A DNA stretch of 36,997 bases from Bacteroidota bacterium (lineage in GTDB: Bacteria; Bacteroidota; Bacteroidia; Bacteroidales; GCA-2748055), in NCBI GenBank assembly GCA_024244665.1, contig JAAEOI010000366.1, positions 1-36,997 of the forward strand, read 5' to 3'. The notes below the pieces were generated by a model, which saw only the letters and a program-made list of their open reading frames with translations, was not told where the DNA came from and made no database searches. Position 1 is the first letter of the stretch. The number at the start of each line of letters is the position of its first letter. Shown here one piece after another: positions 28,001 to 36,173 of the stretch. The position numbers were made by a program, and so were the translations under genes.

Positions 28001-28692
28001 ATGATGTGACTGATGCCCCGGTATTCGAGGCCCTGATGTCCACCGACCTGGGAGATGCAGGCCTGACCAATAGTGACGGTGAAGTGACGCTGGGAAAACT
28101 GGCCCCCGGCTGGTGGGATTTTCTGATCGAACACGAGGACTATTACAGCCTGAGGGATTCCCTCTGGATCAAAGGCGATACCTCGGCAACCATAAAACTG
28201 GCCAAAAAGAGTGCAAATGTGACACTGATTATCAGTGACCCGGATGGACCCCTGCAGGATGCCTCCATAGGCTTTGGTGAGCTGAATGGCTCAAGCAATT
28301 ATGACGGCATGGCCTGGTTTTTTTTCATACCCGCCAGGGAGACCTACAGGTATACTGTAAACTCTGAAGGATATGAGCCGGTGGATGATACCATATTCCT
28401 CAAAAAGGATACCACCATTCAAATCGTGATGCGGGCTGCTACAGGAATCGGAGGCTCAAATTCAGAAATGCTCAGGATCTATCCCAATCCAGCCTCGGAC
28501 ATCCTCCATATCGAATCCAATCTTGGAGAGGCTGAAGTCAGGCTTTGCCATACGGATGGCAGAATACTTATTACGGGGAAAATAGTGGATGGGCAATATG
28601 ACTTCGACCTCACAGGAATGGCCCTGGGAATCTATTGTCTCCGTATAAAAGGCACGAGCGGATCAATAACCCGGAAAATCGTCAAGAACTGA
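25078..28692 (+). CDS. Right-handed beta-helix T9SS protein, probable polysaccharide-active enzyme
   Basis: 1204 residues. Signal peptide about 1-24 (LYVVVYITICSPAIS). Beta-helix domain about 25-660: it opens with IYISPGGDDSNAGT, TIQAATNQLKGGDTLFLREGTYHEE and HPIVDGTVDL, includes the segment VIARWPNGRTNP common in GH141-like and related helix enzymes, and closes with SAPDIGAYEWGD, the usual end of such helices. Residues about 670-804 look like a fibronectin III-type domain; 806-1125 hold four tandem Ig-like units (see repeat entry); 1131-1204 are a T9SS sorting domain (LRIYPNPASDILHIE ... TRKIVKN). Catalytic residues cannot be assigned by eye, so it could be a glycosidase or a lyase. It is the last gene of the operon; its stop lies 8 bases from the stop of the convergent HTCS gene, with no terminator between them. 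Confidence 0.8.
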   Translation: MLNRLFFRLLYVVVYITICSPAISQNIYISPGGDDSNAGTLNSPKKTIQAATNQLKGGDTLFLREGTYHEEVFLENLRGSVSNPVVFKAYRNEHPIVDGTVDLQDIKSVGAVWELAADAFPGTNNVYRMQLEEDIWQLFVKQPELMHEPNAVGGELAGFRMQVIARWPNGRTNPCDPLRRQAGSPEAAVNTWWSFNTTWAFASSPETTYTTIKNVPTRFNLAGTGKSFWGGTAILSIIKQGPANIPVDILEHEAGSDLFTHSGVSTSHEKYTYPSSHGPSYIVQHLQALDAPGEWYYDADSKTVYLWPEDNGDPNGREIRGKTQTYAFDLKNCEYIMFNGLGLFATSLRLDGDHISFENGAISYPDMPKTLLGIYGHEVPAIEASQCWNFTMRNCIVEYSQYHIIQVKNVGSVFENNYFHHLGMMGLGTTGCFMNVNTFRYNTLKTIGHRAAVKCNSSPEEGRIQSWNILDGWGYLYSNDGVGFQTSQGGSVNSVRAYNWFMRSDKPGHRYDGPEEGKGFPTLGLSHHLVGLRTKSVSTNIKGDYNQAYNYLGIESTSEHGSIAIRWNLETGEGNRNSILQNCAADGINIGRWHPLPCLHSHNWDASKKGGNMLDFHPGADLLDFRPEADAPLVNAGTEVPGITDGYLGSAPDIGAYEWGDDTYWIPGYRGPSTSLPIPFHGAQGMALDRDVIFRHAYQSDRAMIYFGVSQDAVLNATPADAKQPGDADLGAGEVVLITLDSGRNIVTPTMVMGNPNGYDPSPYLLLDDPHTLLSPNTSYYWRADAVGKGGEVTTGAVWSFSTGEQTHLVQFKTFSKKEGIVTPAGEVTIVLDSGVFISNSEGSSYGFRIAPGQHEYRMNKNGFSPVYGSLGIISDTTISDTLEYENYQVSIEILDVDTDDPVPGATVSFGEKSSVADDNGAVQHPGIDYGFYEIVATADGFLPSDIRSVEVFSDTTFQFYLTRDYHTGYFTILDDVTDAPVFEALMSTDLGDAGLTNSDGEVTLGKLAPGWWDFLIEHEDYYSLRDSLWIKGDTSATIKLAKKSANVTLIISDPDGPLQDASIGFGELNGSSNYDGMAWFFFIPARETYRYTVNSEGYEPVDDTIFLKKDTTIQIVMRAATGIGGSNSEMLRIYPNPASDILHIESNLGEAEVRLCHTDGRILITGKIVDGQYDFDLTGMALGIYCLRIKGTSGSITRKIVKN
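27490..28440 (+). repeat. Four tandem Ig-like (carboxypeptidase-regulatory/PEGA-like) protein repeats
   Basis: Four units of about 80-85 residues each begin near residues 806, 888, 964 and 1046 of the 1204-residue protein. Shared pattern: an opening V-x-I/F strand, an x-P-x-x-x-A-x-V/I-S/T-F turn, a G-x-x-x-N/D-D/S-G-x-x loop, a x-Y/W-x-x-x-x-x-x-GY/GF strand, then a closing strand with DTT/DTS. Such domains often act as spacers or ligand-binding arms on secreted enzymes. Confidence 0.65.
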
Positions 28693-28700
28693 TTAGAGGT

Positions 28701-31700
28701 TCAATGGCCGTTGGAAGAAAATTCCTTTGGAGTAACTCCATACTTTAGTTTAAAACACTTCACGAAGTAGGACGGACTCTTAAATCCGGTTTTGAAGCAG
28801 ACCTCCTTGACAGAGTGGTCGGTGGATTTCAGCAGTGCCGCTGATCTGACCAGCCTGTAGTCTTTGATAAAATCGACCGAAGACTGACCCGTGACCGCCT
28901 TGATCTTCCGGTAGAGTTGTGTGGAACTGAGGTTTATCTTCTCTGAAAGTTTATTTACATTCAGTTCAGCATCCTCCAGGTCCTTTTCAATAAGGTCCCT
29001 GACACGTTTAATAAAATGGTCTTCTTTGGTGAGGTTGTGATTCGCAGCAGGCAACTCTCCTCCTGCCAGTGAATACTTCTCCTGTAGTGAGGTCCGGATC
29101 TGAATCAGTCGCTGGATATGCGCCTCCATAACATCGATTTCAAAAGGTTTCACCACATAAGCATCCGCTCCCGCCTGGTAGCCTGTGATTTTGTCTTCGG
29201 GGGTATTTTTAGCAGTAAGAAGGATGACCGGGATATGACTGGTCTTATCACTGCTCTTCAGTTTGTCGCAGAGCTCAAATCCATCCATCTCCGGCATCAA
29301 CAGGTCTGATATGATGATATCGGGAACCACCTCTTTTGCGATCTCATATCCAAGCTGTCCGTTTGCCGCCTCGTGAAATTCATACCTGCCGGCCAGGATG
29401 GTCCTGAAAAAATCCCTCAGTTCATCATTGTCCTCAACCACAAGAAGACTCAGTTCACTGGTCTCTTTCACAACACCTTTTTCCGGAGCAGTTTTCCCGG
29501 GAATCACATCAGGAGTCTGCCGGAATGTGTAGCCCTGTTCGTCGGCGGCGATATCCTCCTCCTTCAGATGCTTTCTTCCCCGTGGCAGGTGTACATTAAA
29601 AGCCACACCGTCCTGCTGCCTGTTCTCCACATTGATCACCCCACTGTGAAGGTCCACCAGTGACCTGGCATATGCCAGACCGATGCCAGACCCAAGCTGA
29701 AGATCATCCACCTTGTAGAACCGCTCAAAAACCCTCGACAACTCATTCTCAGGTATGGTTTTGCCATCGTTGTAGACCGATATTTGCGCCCATGACCCCG
29801 CCTTTGAATTGCCTGGCGCGTGATTCGTCCTGCTGAGTGTAACTGCGATGGACCCCCCTCTTTTCACATGTTTGAAGGCATTGGATAGCAGGTTATAAAG
29901 GACCTGTTCAATTTTTTGAGGATCGAACCAGAGATTCACAGGATCATCGGGAAAGTTCACATAGACACCCACATCCTTCTCCTTCTTAAGGGGCTCAAAA
30001 TTATCAACGATGGCTTGCATGAAAGGCTTCATATCCATCTCCATAGCTTTAAGCTTGATCTTACCAGCCTCCAACCTTCTGAAATCGATAATCTGATCAA
30101 TCAGCCGCAGCAGTAATTTTGCATTCCTGCTGGCCATCCCCAGCTGTTTTCTCAGACGAAAATCACTGGCATCACTCTCCCTTAAAAGGTTGTCTATGGG
30201 CCCGACCGTCAATGAAAGGGGGGTTCTGAATTCATGGGAAACATTGGTAAAAAACCGGAGTTTTGACTCATTGAGTTCCCTCATGTTCCTTTTCTCAATT
30301 TTCTCGATTTTCAGTTCGTGTGAAAGGGACTGGCGGTGTAGAAGCAGGAAAATCAGCCCCGAAAGCAATGAGATCCCCAGGAGTACAAAAAGGGCCATAG
30401 CCAGATTTGTTTTGTACCAGGGTGGTAATATTTTAATCTCTAAAATTTCATTTATTTCGGACCATACTCCATCGGAGTTTCCGGCACTCATACTGAGTCT
30501 ATACTGACCGTGATTCAGGTTATTAAAAGTAACCCGACCGGCAGATGCGTCCATACGGGTGGGGCGATCGCTAAACCCCTCAAGGAAATATTCAATCCTA
30601 TTATCTCCCGGAAACTGAAAATGTATTGCTGAGAAAAGCACATCAAAGCTGCGTTCTCTGAACGAAAGTGATATAGAATTTAATCCGGGAAGTGCTTCAG
30701 GAAGTATAACTTTTTTATGGAGTGTATCTCCGATGCCCACCTTCTCTCCTTCAATCTCAATCCCGGAGAAGTGCAGTATGGCTTCCACCTCATTATTAAT
30801 AATCCGCTCCGGAAGAAAGGTGGTGAATCCGTTTCGCCCCCCAAAATACATTCTTCCATCCACCGTTTTGAAATAGGCGTTGGCCATAAATACGTCTCCC
30901 TGGATCCCGTCAGATGGTCTGTAATTATTGAACACCCCGGTGAGCAGGTCGTAACTTGATAGCCCCCTGTTTGTACTGAACCACAATTTCCCCTGCTGAT
31001 CGGGTAGAATCCCATACACGTTATTCCCGGGTAAACCATCTTTGACGGTCAGCGTACTGAAAAGGTCACTTGTCGGATCCAGGATATTTATCCCGCCCCC
31101 CTTTGTACCTACCCAGATGTTTTGGTCGGTATGGTCGGTAAAGTCGGTATGCTCGTACAATACGCTGATCTCCTCATTATTGAGTTTGCCTGGCTCATTT
31201 GATGCTGAATAGACCCTGAACTTCACCTGTTCCGTCAGATCAACAGAGAAATCGAGTGCATTGTAGGATCCTACCAGCCTGTTGATCCCGCCGTTCTCCG
31301 TACCGATCCACAATTGGTCCCGGCTATCCAGTAAAAAGGAGGTGATCACCTTATCCGACAGGGAGGTGGATGCGGAGTGCATCCTGAACCGGGTAGCCTC
31401 CATAGTGGCCCTTTTTGAAGCAGGTACGACATAGATACCATCGTATGTTCCCAGCCAGATATTTTTCTTTTCGTCAATAAAAACAGAACGGACATTGGAT
31501 TCCTTAAAATATTTTTCGAAGTGCCACTGGTCGTTGATCACCTCGGCTCTGATCAGGCCAAAGCCAGTGCCCACCCAGAACAAATTGTCGCTCTCCTTTT
31601 CGATCCACCAGACAACCAGGATCTCTTCTTCAGGCACAAGGGTTTTTGGAATACGCAGTTCCCTGAATTCCGCCTTTCCATCCGCCTGTGTCGCTCCCAT

Positions 31701-32840
31701 AATAAACAACCCTTTGTTACGGGTACCAATAAGCATTTCCTCTCCCCTCTCCGCAAAGCATAATACCGTGTTGTCTCCAATGGAAGCAGGATTCTGGGGA
31801 TCATAACGATAGGTGTGAAATTGTTTATCTTTCAGGTTCACCATGGTGATGCCCTCACCCCCATGACCCACCACCAGGTTCCCTGAAAAATCCTCAAACA
31901 GAGAAAACAGGTGGTCCCCCAGCAGGGTGTTGTTCCGGTTTGGATCGTGACCGAACTGTTCGATCTGCCCACTCTCAGGATGAAGACTGATTAATCCCCT
32001 GTCATCCGTTGCCAGCCATATTTTTCCATCGGAACCAAAAATCATTTCATTGATTCTGAAACCATCCAGTTGTGGATTTCTCTCCAGTTCTTCCGTATCA
32101 AAATCAAATATTGAGAATCCCGCGTCTGTAGCCAGGTAGGCCTTTTCACCCTTTATTTTCATGTCTCTGACAATTCCGGGTACCCGGAAAAACAGTTGAT
32201 CGTCAACCCGGATAATGGAATCCATTTTTCTCCCATTGTACATCACTGTATGGAGAATGTCATTCTCGTTACGCTCCCTGAATCCCAGCAGTAACCGCTC
32301 ATCATCTGTGAAAACATAGTGGATCTCCCGATCGGCAATCTCATCTTCGGCACCAATAAGCTTCATGGATCTGAACTCCCTGGAATCCAGCTGGTCCGAA
32401 GGCAGATAATAAACATTACCATAGCTTCGGATTAACAGATCATCCTTGTATTCAACCACCTTTGATCTGACTGCACGGGGCGGCAAGCCTGCCACGGTGA
32501 AGCGATCAAACTGTTCATTAGCCGGATCATACCTGCACAGCCCCTTGATTGTTGTTATCCAGAGATTATTCCTGGAATCTATGCTCAGATTAGCCACCCG
32601 TTTGGATGGCAAACTGCGCTCATCACCCAGGATCGGTTTATGATTGACAACCCTGTAACCGTCATACTGCATCAATCCATCCCAGGTGGCCAGCCATAAG
32701 CGGCCCAGATTATCCTGCTCAATGGCGTTGATGGTCCCGTTGTTTAATCCATCGGCAATGGTTACATGCCTGAAGGTCAACTCCTGACCGGAAACAAGCA
32801 GTGGGAGCAGTCCCAGTAGGATGGTCATTCTCACTCGCAT
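28701..32840 (-). CDS. Hybrid two-component system (HTCS) sensor/regulator
   Basis: 1379 residues when started at the ATG at 32840, which gives a signal peptide (MRVRMTILLGLLPLLVSG); the longer frame from 32888 would overlap the upstream GH29 gene by 23 bases and put a charged run before the signal. Order of parts: a long periplasmic two-component propeller region (repeats such as LWLATWDGLMQYDG, NLWITTIKGLCRYD, LWIGTENGGINRL), a Y_Y_Y domain, one membrane helix (ALFVLLGISLLSGLIFLLL), a histidine kinase with VSHEFRTPLS (His869) and the N-box LYNLLSNAFKHV, a receiver domain (IIISDLLMPEMDG, Asp1179), and a C-terminal AraC-type helix-turn-helix (INLSSTQLYRKIKAVTGQS, CFKTGFKSPSYFVKCFK). All phosphorelay residues are present. 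HTCSs sense oligosaccharides and activate nearby PUL genes. It follows GH29 by 25 bases and is probably co-transcribed with it. Confidence 0.95.
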   Translation of the reverse strand: MRVRMTILLGLLPLLVSGQELTFRHVTIADGLNNGTINAIEQDNLGRLWLATWDGLMQYDGYRVVNHKPILGDERSLPSKRVANLSIDSRNNLWITTIKGLCRYDPANEQFDRFTVAGLPPRAVRSKVVEYKDDLLIRSYGNVYYLPSDQLDSREFRSMKLIGAEDEIADREIHYVFTDDERLLLGFRERNENDILHTVMYNGRKMDSIIRVDDQLFFRVPGIVRDMKIKGEKAYLATDAGFSIFDFDTEELERNPQLDGFRINEMIFGSDGKIWLATDDRGLISLHPESGQIEQFGHDPNRNNTLLGDHLFSLFEDFSGNLVVGHGGEGITMVNLKDKQFHTYRYDPQNPASIGDNTVLCFAERGEEMLIGTRNKGLFIMGATQADGKAEFRELRIPKTLVPEEEILVVWWIEKESDNLFWVGTGFGLIRAEVINDQWHFEKYFKESNVRSVFIDEKKNIWLGTYDGIYVVPASKRATMEATRFRMHSASTSLSDKVITSFLLDSRDQLWIGTENGGINRLVGSYNALDFSVDLTEQVKFRVYSASNEPGKLNNEEISVLYEHTDFTDHTDQNIWVGTKGGGINILDPTSDLFSTLTVKDGLPGNNVYGILPDQQGKLWFSTNRGLSSYDLLTGVFNNYRPSDGIQGDVFMANAYFKTVDGRMYFGGRNGFTTFLPERIINNEVEAILHFSGIEIEGEKVGIGDTLHKKVILPEALPGLNSISLSFRERSFDVLFSAIHFQFPGDNRIEYFLEGFSDRPTRMDASAGRVTFNNLNHGQYRLSMSAGNSDGVWSEINEILEIKILPPWYKTNLAMALFVLLGISLLSGLIFLLLHRQSLSHELKIEKIEKRNMRELNESKLRFFTNVSHEFRTPLSLTVGPIDNLLRESDASDFRLRKQLGMASRNAKLLLRLIDQIIDFRRLEAGKIKLKAMEMDMKPFMQAIVDNFEPLKKEKDVGVYVNFPDDPVNLWFDPQKIEQVLYNLLSNAFKHVKRGGSIAVTLSRTNHAPGNSKAGSWAQISVYNDGKTIPENELSRVFERFYKVDDLQLGSGIGLAYARSLVDLHSGVINVENRQQDGVAFNVHLPRGRKHLKEEDIAADEQGYTFRQTPDVIPGKTAPEKGVVKETSELSLLVVEDNDELRDFFRTILAGRYEFHEAANGQLGYEIAKEVVPDIIISDLLMPEMDGFELCDKLKSSDKTSHIPVILLTAKNTPEDKITGYQAGADAYVVKPFEIDVMEAHIQRLIQIRTSLQEKYSLAGGELPAANHNLTKEDHFIKRVRDLIEKDLEDAELNVNKLSEKINLSSTQLYRKIKAVTGQSSVDFIKDYRLVRSAALLKSTDHSVKEVCFKTGFKSPSYFVKCFKLKYGVTPKEFSSNGH

Positions 32841-32865
32841 GCCTGCAATATAGGAAATCGCGCGA

Positions 32866-34329
32866 TTACAGCGTAATTTCAAGGGCATAACCCAAATTTT
32901 CCATCGCTTTTTTGGGCAGTTTCACCCGGAGGCCTTCAGATGTCAGCTCCCACTTCAAAGGCTTCTCCCCGCCCGGCAGCCGAACCTGCTTCACATCCTT
33001 CCCTGCAAAACTCCGGATCAGCACCTCCCCTTTCCCGGGGATCTCAAGTGCCATGGCATATACAAGATTTTCCCGGGAGGTGAACCAGATATCCGCTGCA
33101 GTGAACTTCGTGTTAAATCCTTCCTTCTCCCTGGCATTAGTACCGTCCATGGCAAGGGTAGTTGGCCCTTCCTTGGTAATCTCCCAGCGGGTGGTCCCGT
33201 AGATCGCATCCCCGAAAGTTTTCATCCAGGCTCCAATCTCTGTCAGTCGGGCCACACTCTCTTCAGGAATAGATCCATCGGGCTTCGGGCCCACGTTAAG
33301 CACGTAATTCCCTCCCTTGCTCGCGATTTCCAGGATCCAATACAGGATCTCGTAGGGCGATTTCCAATCGTGGTCATAGTGCTTAAATCCCCAGGAGTTG
33401 TTCATGGTACCCACTGTTTCCCATGGTTTATTCATCTGCTCATCATCGGCCGGAATCTTATTGTCGCCCGGAATGGCATAGTCACCAAGACCGCTTCCCA
33501 CACGGTCATTCACCAGTGCCTGTGGCTGATGTTGGTATGCCAGCTGGTAAAATTTAAAACTCTGTTCGGGGGTCATAAACCTGGCCATGTCATACCAGAT
33601 CAGGCCCAGGTCGGGGTAATTGGTCAGAATCTCTTCCACCTGGGGGTAGGCTTTATTTAGCAGGTATTCATCAAAGCTATTGGGACTCGGGTCCCAGAGG
33701 TTGGCCCCCATGGTAGTGATTTTTTTTCCCGCCATGTTGGTGTGAAAATTTTCAGGCCAGACTCCCTCGTTGTAATCCACAAACCACTGGTAGTTACAAT
33801 CTGCTCCGTCCATCCAGTCCACATTGTGCGAATAGTAGAGGCAAAGTTTAATTCCATGATCCTTGCAAGCCTTGTGGAGCTCTGCCACGATGTCCCGCTT
33901 AAAGGGCGAGCCCATCACATCAAAATCGCTCACCTTTGAATCAAAGAGGGCAAATCCGTCATGGTGTTTGGAGGTAAGGATAATGTATTTCATACCCGCA
34001 TTGGCGGCCAGCGAAGCCCAGTAATCGGCATCGAACTCCACCGGATTAAACTGCTCCATGAGCTTCCTGTACTCTGTCCTGGGTACCTCAGCGGCATGCT
34101 GAATCCATTCGGCCACACAGGGACAGTGGTAGGACTCGATCCGCTTCCCGTCCCACTCTCCACCAGGAATCGAGTAAAGTCCCCAATGTATAAACATCCC
34201 GAATTTGGCCTCGTTGAACCACTCAAACGACTCCTTTTTAGAGGCATTCATTTCGGTCCATGTCTGGCCATGGATGCTCCCCGAGAAGACCATCAAAACC
34301 AGGGCAACCGCGGCAAAATATGTTTTCAT
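32866..34329 (-). CDS. GH29 alpha-L-fucosidase
   Basis: 487 residues from the ATG at 34329. The TTG at 34353 lies inside the -7 promoter element, so the shorter start, which also begins a normal signal peptide (MKTYFAAVALVLMVFSGSIHGQ), is preferred. Family marks are WFNEAKFGMFIHWGLYSIPGGEW, YIILTSKHHDGFALFDSK, GIKLCLYYSHNVDW and the nucleophile motif LIWYDMAR (Asp247 by alignment with the known GH29 Asp), plus GGNYVLNVGPKPDG near the end of the barrel and a small beta-rich C-terminal domain. It releases alpha-linked L-fucose from oligosaccharides, most likely in the periplasm or outside, since it has a type I signal and no lipobox or T9SS tail. It shares a transcript with the regulator that should control it. 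The acid/base residue and the GH29 subgroup (A or B) I cannot settle. Confidence 0.93.
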   Translation of the reverse strand: MKTYFAAVALVLMVFSGSIHGQTWTEMNASKKESFEWFNEAKFGMFIHWGLYSIPGGEWDGKRIESYHCPCVAEWIQHAAEVPRTEYRKLMEQFNPVEFDADYWASLAANAGMKYIILTSKHHDGFALFDSKVSDFDVMGSPFKRDIVAELHKACKDHGIKLCLYYSHNVDWMDGADCNYQWFVDYNEGVWPENFHTNMAGKKITTMGANLWDPSPNSFDEYLLNKAYPQVEEILTNYPDLGLIWYDMARFMTPEQSFKFYQLAYQHQPQALVNDRVGSGLGDYAIPGDNKIPADDEQMNKPWETVGTMNNSWGFKHYDHDWKSPYEILYWILEIASKGGNYVLNVGPKPDGSIPEESVARLTEIGAWMKTFGDAIYGTTRWEITKEGPTTLAMDGTNAREKEGFNTKFTAADIWFTSRENLVYAMALEIPGKGEVLIRSFAGKDVKQVRLPGGEKPLKWELTSEGLRVKLPKKAMENLGYALEITL

Positions 34330-34350
34330 GATGATTGTTTTAATCCATAT

Positions 34351-34358
34351 CAAATGTA
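34351..34358 (-). promoter_or_regulatory. -7 promoter element TACATTTG for GH29/HTCS
   Basis: On the - strand TACATTTG is an exact match to the Bacteroidota consensus TAnnTTTG and ends 21 bp before the ATG at 34329. No clear -33 TTG is seen at the right distance, so activation may be needed. Transcription would start near 34345. Confidence 0.55.
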
Positions 34359-34404
34359 CGGACTATCACTCCTGTGATTTGAAAAGAGAAGGATGAATTA
34401 TATA

Positions 34405-34417
34405 ACAAATCATTCAT
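34405..34417 (-). promoter_or_regulatory. Possible single half-site related to the 5433/5454 repeat
   Basis: Reading the - strand, ATGAATGATTTGT matches the upstream repeat ATGTAAGATTTGT at 11 of 13 positions, in the same orientation relative to the downstream gene, 46 bp before the -7 element of the GH29 promoter. I found no second copy 21 bp to either side, and the DNA here is AT-rich, so the match could be chance. If real, it would place both transcription units under one regulator. Confidence 0.3.
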
Positions 34418-34475
34418 TTCATAGATGTAAGTGATTTTGCCTAATTGGCTAACAATTCACTCCCATATCATAAGT

Positions 34476-34601
34476 ATGACGAATAATGAATATTCAGAAC
34501 TGATACAGGTATCGATTCCTGACTTGAGCCCTGGCGTATACTTTGTCCAGGTTAAGAACATAAACTACAGAACATTTACCATTAAATTAATAAAAGAATA
34601 A
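34476..34601 (+). pseudogene. Orphan T9SS sorting-domain fragment
   Basis: A 41-codon + strand frame from ATG at 34476 to TAA at 34601 encodes a peptide whose C-terminal half, LSPGVYFVQVKN followed by TFTIKLIKE, is exactly the ending of a type A T9SS sorting domain (LxPGxYxVxV ... xxxKLIKx). The frame is open back to 34431, but nothing upstream resembles the rest of such a domain (no YPNP motif in any + frame) or a protein body. The most economical reading is the 3' scrap of a lost T9SS-exported gene. It overlaps the 3' end of the convergent sulfatase gene by 15 bases and lies in the region upstream of GH29. Confidence 0.6.
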
Positions 34602-36173
34602 TTCTTTCTCCTGATCACCTGGATTTACCCACCCCGTACTTTCTATCGTAAATTCTCCGGCCATAAAACGCTCGTAATAGTTCCATCCCCTTGGCTCAGA
34701 GTATCCATAACTGTTAAAAATATCTCCATTCCCAAACATACGGGGATCCTGCTGTTCTTTTAACATCTCTTCCATCCTGGCTTTCATCTTCTGCTTGAGT
34801 TGAGCCACTGCAGGATCATTGGCAAGATTAATCATACATTCATCATCTTTGCTAATGTTGAAAAACTCTTCATTGGACTCTCGTTTCCCCATGGATAATT
34901 TCCAGAATAAATCATTCTCACCCGTTCTGAATTGTCTTAAAACTTCTGTCTTGGTAGGTGAGCCGTCAATATCCAAATACCCAATCTCCGGATTTCCGGC
35001 AGGCCAGAGGGAAATATCATAATTGTACAGATAGAGATAATCATCCGAAACGATCCCACGGATAGGAAACCCCTGGTTCTTTGGCCGGCTGTAATCATGT
35101 CTTTCCTTGCCAATTAAAAGGATGTCTCTTTCAGGATTAACCTGACCTTCCTTATCTGAATAAAGGATATCGGTAAGACTTCTGCCGGGGGAAGAGTGCA
35201 TGCCTGATTCTTCGAAAGATATACCAGCTAATTCTAAAAAAGTGGGTGCAAAATCAATAAAACTAACCATGTCAATAACCGTTCGCCCGGGATTTCTTAA
35301 ACCCTTTGGCCACATAATTGCCATGGGTACATGGTTGGAATATTCGTATTCCTGGGCTTTGCCACGAGGGAAAGGCATACCATGGTCAGACGTAAATACA
35401 ATAATCGTATTTTCCAATAAACCCCGTTTTTCAAGATTTTCAATCATCTTCCCTAAATGTGAATCAGCATATTCTACTTCAAGAGCATAATCGAGCATGT
35501 CGATACGAATAATCTCATTATCGGGCCAAAAAGCGGGTACCGAATCTATATCGCTTATCTTTTTATTCCGGACTCTTTGTCCTGACCCATATTCATAGCG
35601 GCGATGTGGTTCGCGCGATCCATACCAGAAAAACCAGGGCTTGCCTTCTTCTTTAGAATTAAGGAAATCATCAAAATTTGCCGCATAATCTTCTTTACTT
35701 ATGCCATTCGCCCAGGGTTCCATTTTGTTGTCAGCAAATTCCTGATCGATAAATTCTCTTTTCTTACCATCAATCATTCCCGGATCACCGGGTCCCCATA
35801 CTTTTCCAGTGCTTGCTGTGAGCCAACCGTTTTCGCGCAATACTTCAGGGAAGGTTTTAAACTTTGCCGGAAAATTTAAAACATGGTTTGCAGCTTCTTC
35901 CAATTGCCAGGAATTACGTCCGGTTAAAATACTGGATCTGGACGGTGCACATTTCGCGTTAGGAGTATAGGCATTGGTAAACAAAATTCCATTTTCGGCA
36001 AGTCGGTCTAATGTAGGAGTCTTACACCAATCATATCCGTATGCACTCATTTGAATTCCGGCATCGTCCATGATACAAAACAGGATGTTGGGTTTTTCCA
36101 ATTCTTTCGGTGTGTGATTTTTACATCCTGTAAATGCTATGATAATCAACACAATACATATTCTAAAATTCAT
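34587..36173 (-). CDS. S1-family sulfatase, lipoprotein
   Basis: 528 residues. Lipoprotein signal IIIAFTGC (Cys17). Core motifs: NILFCIMDDAG (metal Asp36-Asp37), KCAPSRSSILTGR (Cys75 as formylglycine precursor), STGKVWG in place of the usual GKWH, SREPHRRYE with the conserved His, and FTSDHGMPFPRGK (Asp-His metal ligands rather than the Asp-Asn of the first sulfatase). These variants resemble the heparan N-sulfatase/S1_8-like branch, only a tentative subfamily call. It differs strongly from the sulfatase at 3621-5357, so the two probably remove sulfate from different positions. Base composition is visibly more AT-rich than the SusC/SusD operon. It converges on the orphan T9SS fragment and is transcribed away from the MazF operon. 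Confidence 0.93.
   Translation of the reverse strand: MNFRICIVLIIIAFTGCKNHTPKELEKPNILFCIMDDAGIQMSAYGYDWCKTPTLDRLAENGILFTNAYTPNAKCAPSRSSILTGRNSWQLEEAANHVLNFPAKFKTFPEVLRENGWLTASTGKVWGPGDPGMIDGKKREFIDQEFADNKMEPWANGISKEDYAANFDDFLNSKEEGKPWFFWYGSREPHRRYEYGSGQRVRNKKISDIDSVPAFWPDNEIIRIDMLDYALEVEYADSHLGKMIENLEKRGLLENTIIVFTSDHGMPFPRGKAQEYEYSNHVPMAIMWPKGLRNPGRTVIDMVSFIDFAPTFLELAGISFEESGMHSSPGRSLTDILYSDKEGQVNPERDILLIGKERHDYSRPKNQGFPIRGIVSDDYLYLYNYDISLWPAGNPEIGYLDIDGSPTKTEVLRQFRTGENDLFWKLSMGKRESNEEFFNISKDDECMINLANDPAVAQLKQKMKARMEEMLKEQQDPRMFGNGDIFNSYGYSEPRGWNYYERFMAGEFTIESTGWVNPGDQEKELFFY

Noticed and set aside
32841..32888. Longer N-terminus of the HTCS from the ATG at 32888
   Set aside because: It overlaps the GH29 coding end and places charged residues before the signal peptide; the ATG at 32840 fits better.
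34431..34475. In-frame codons before the ATG of the orphan T9SS fragment
   Set aside because: They are open but do not look like the first half of a sorting domain, so I did not extend the fragment.
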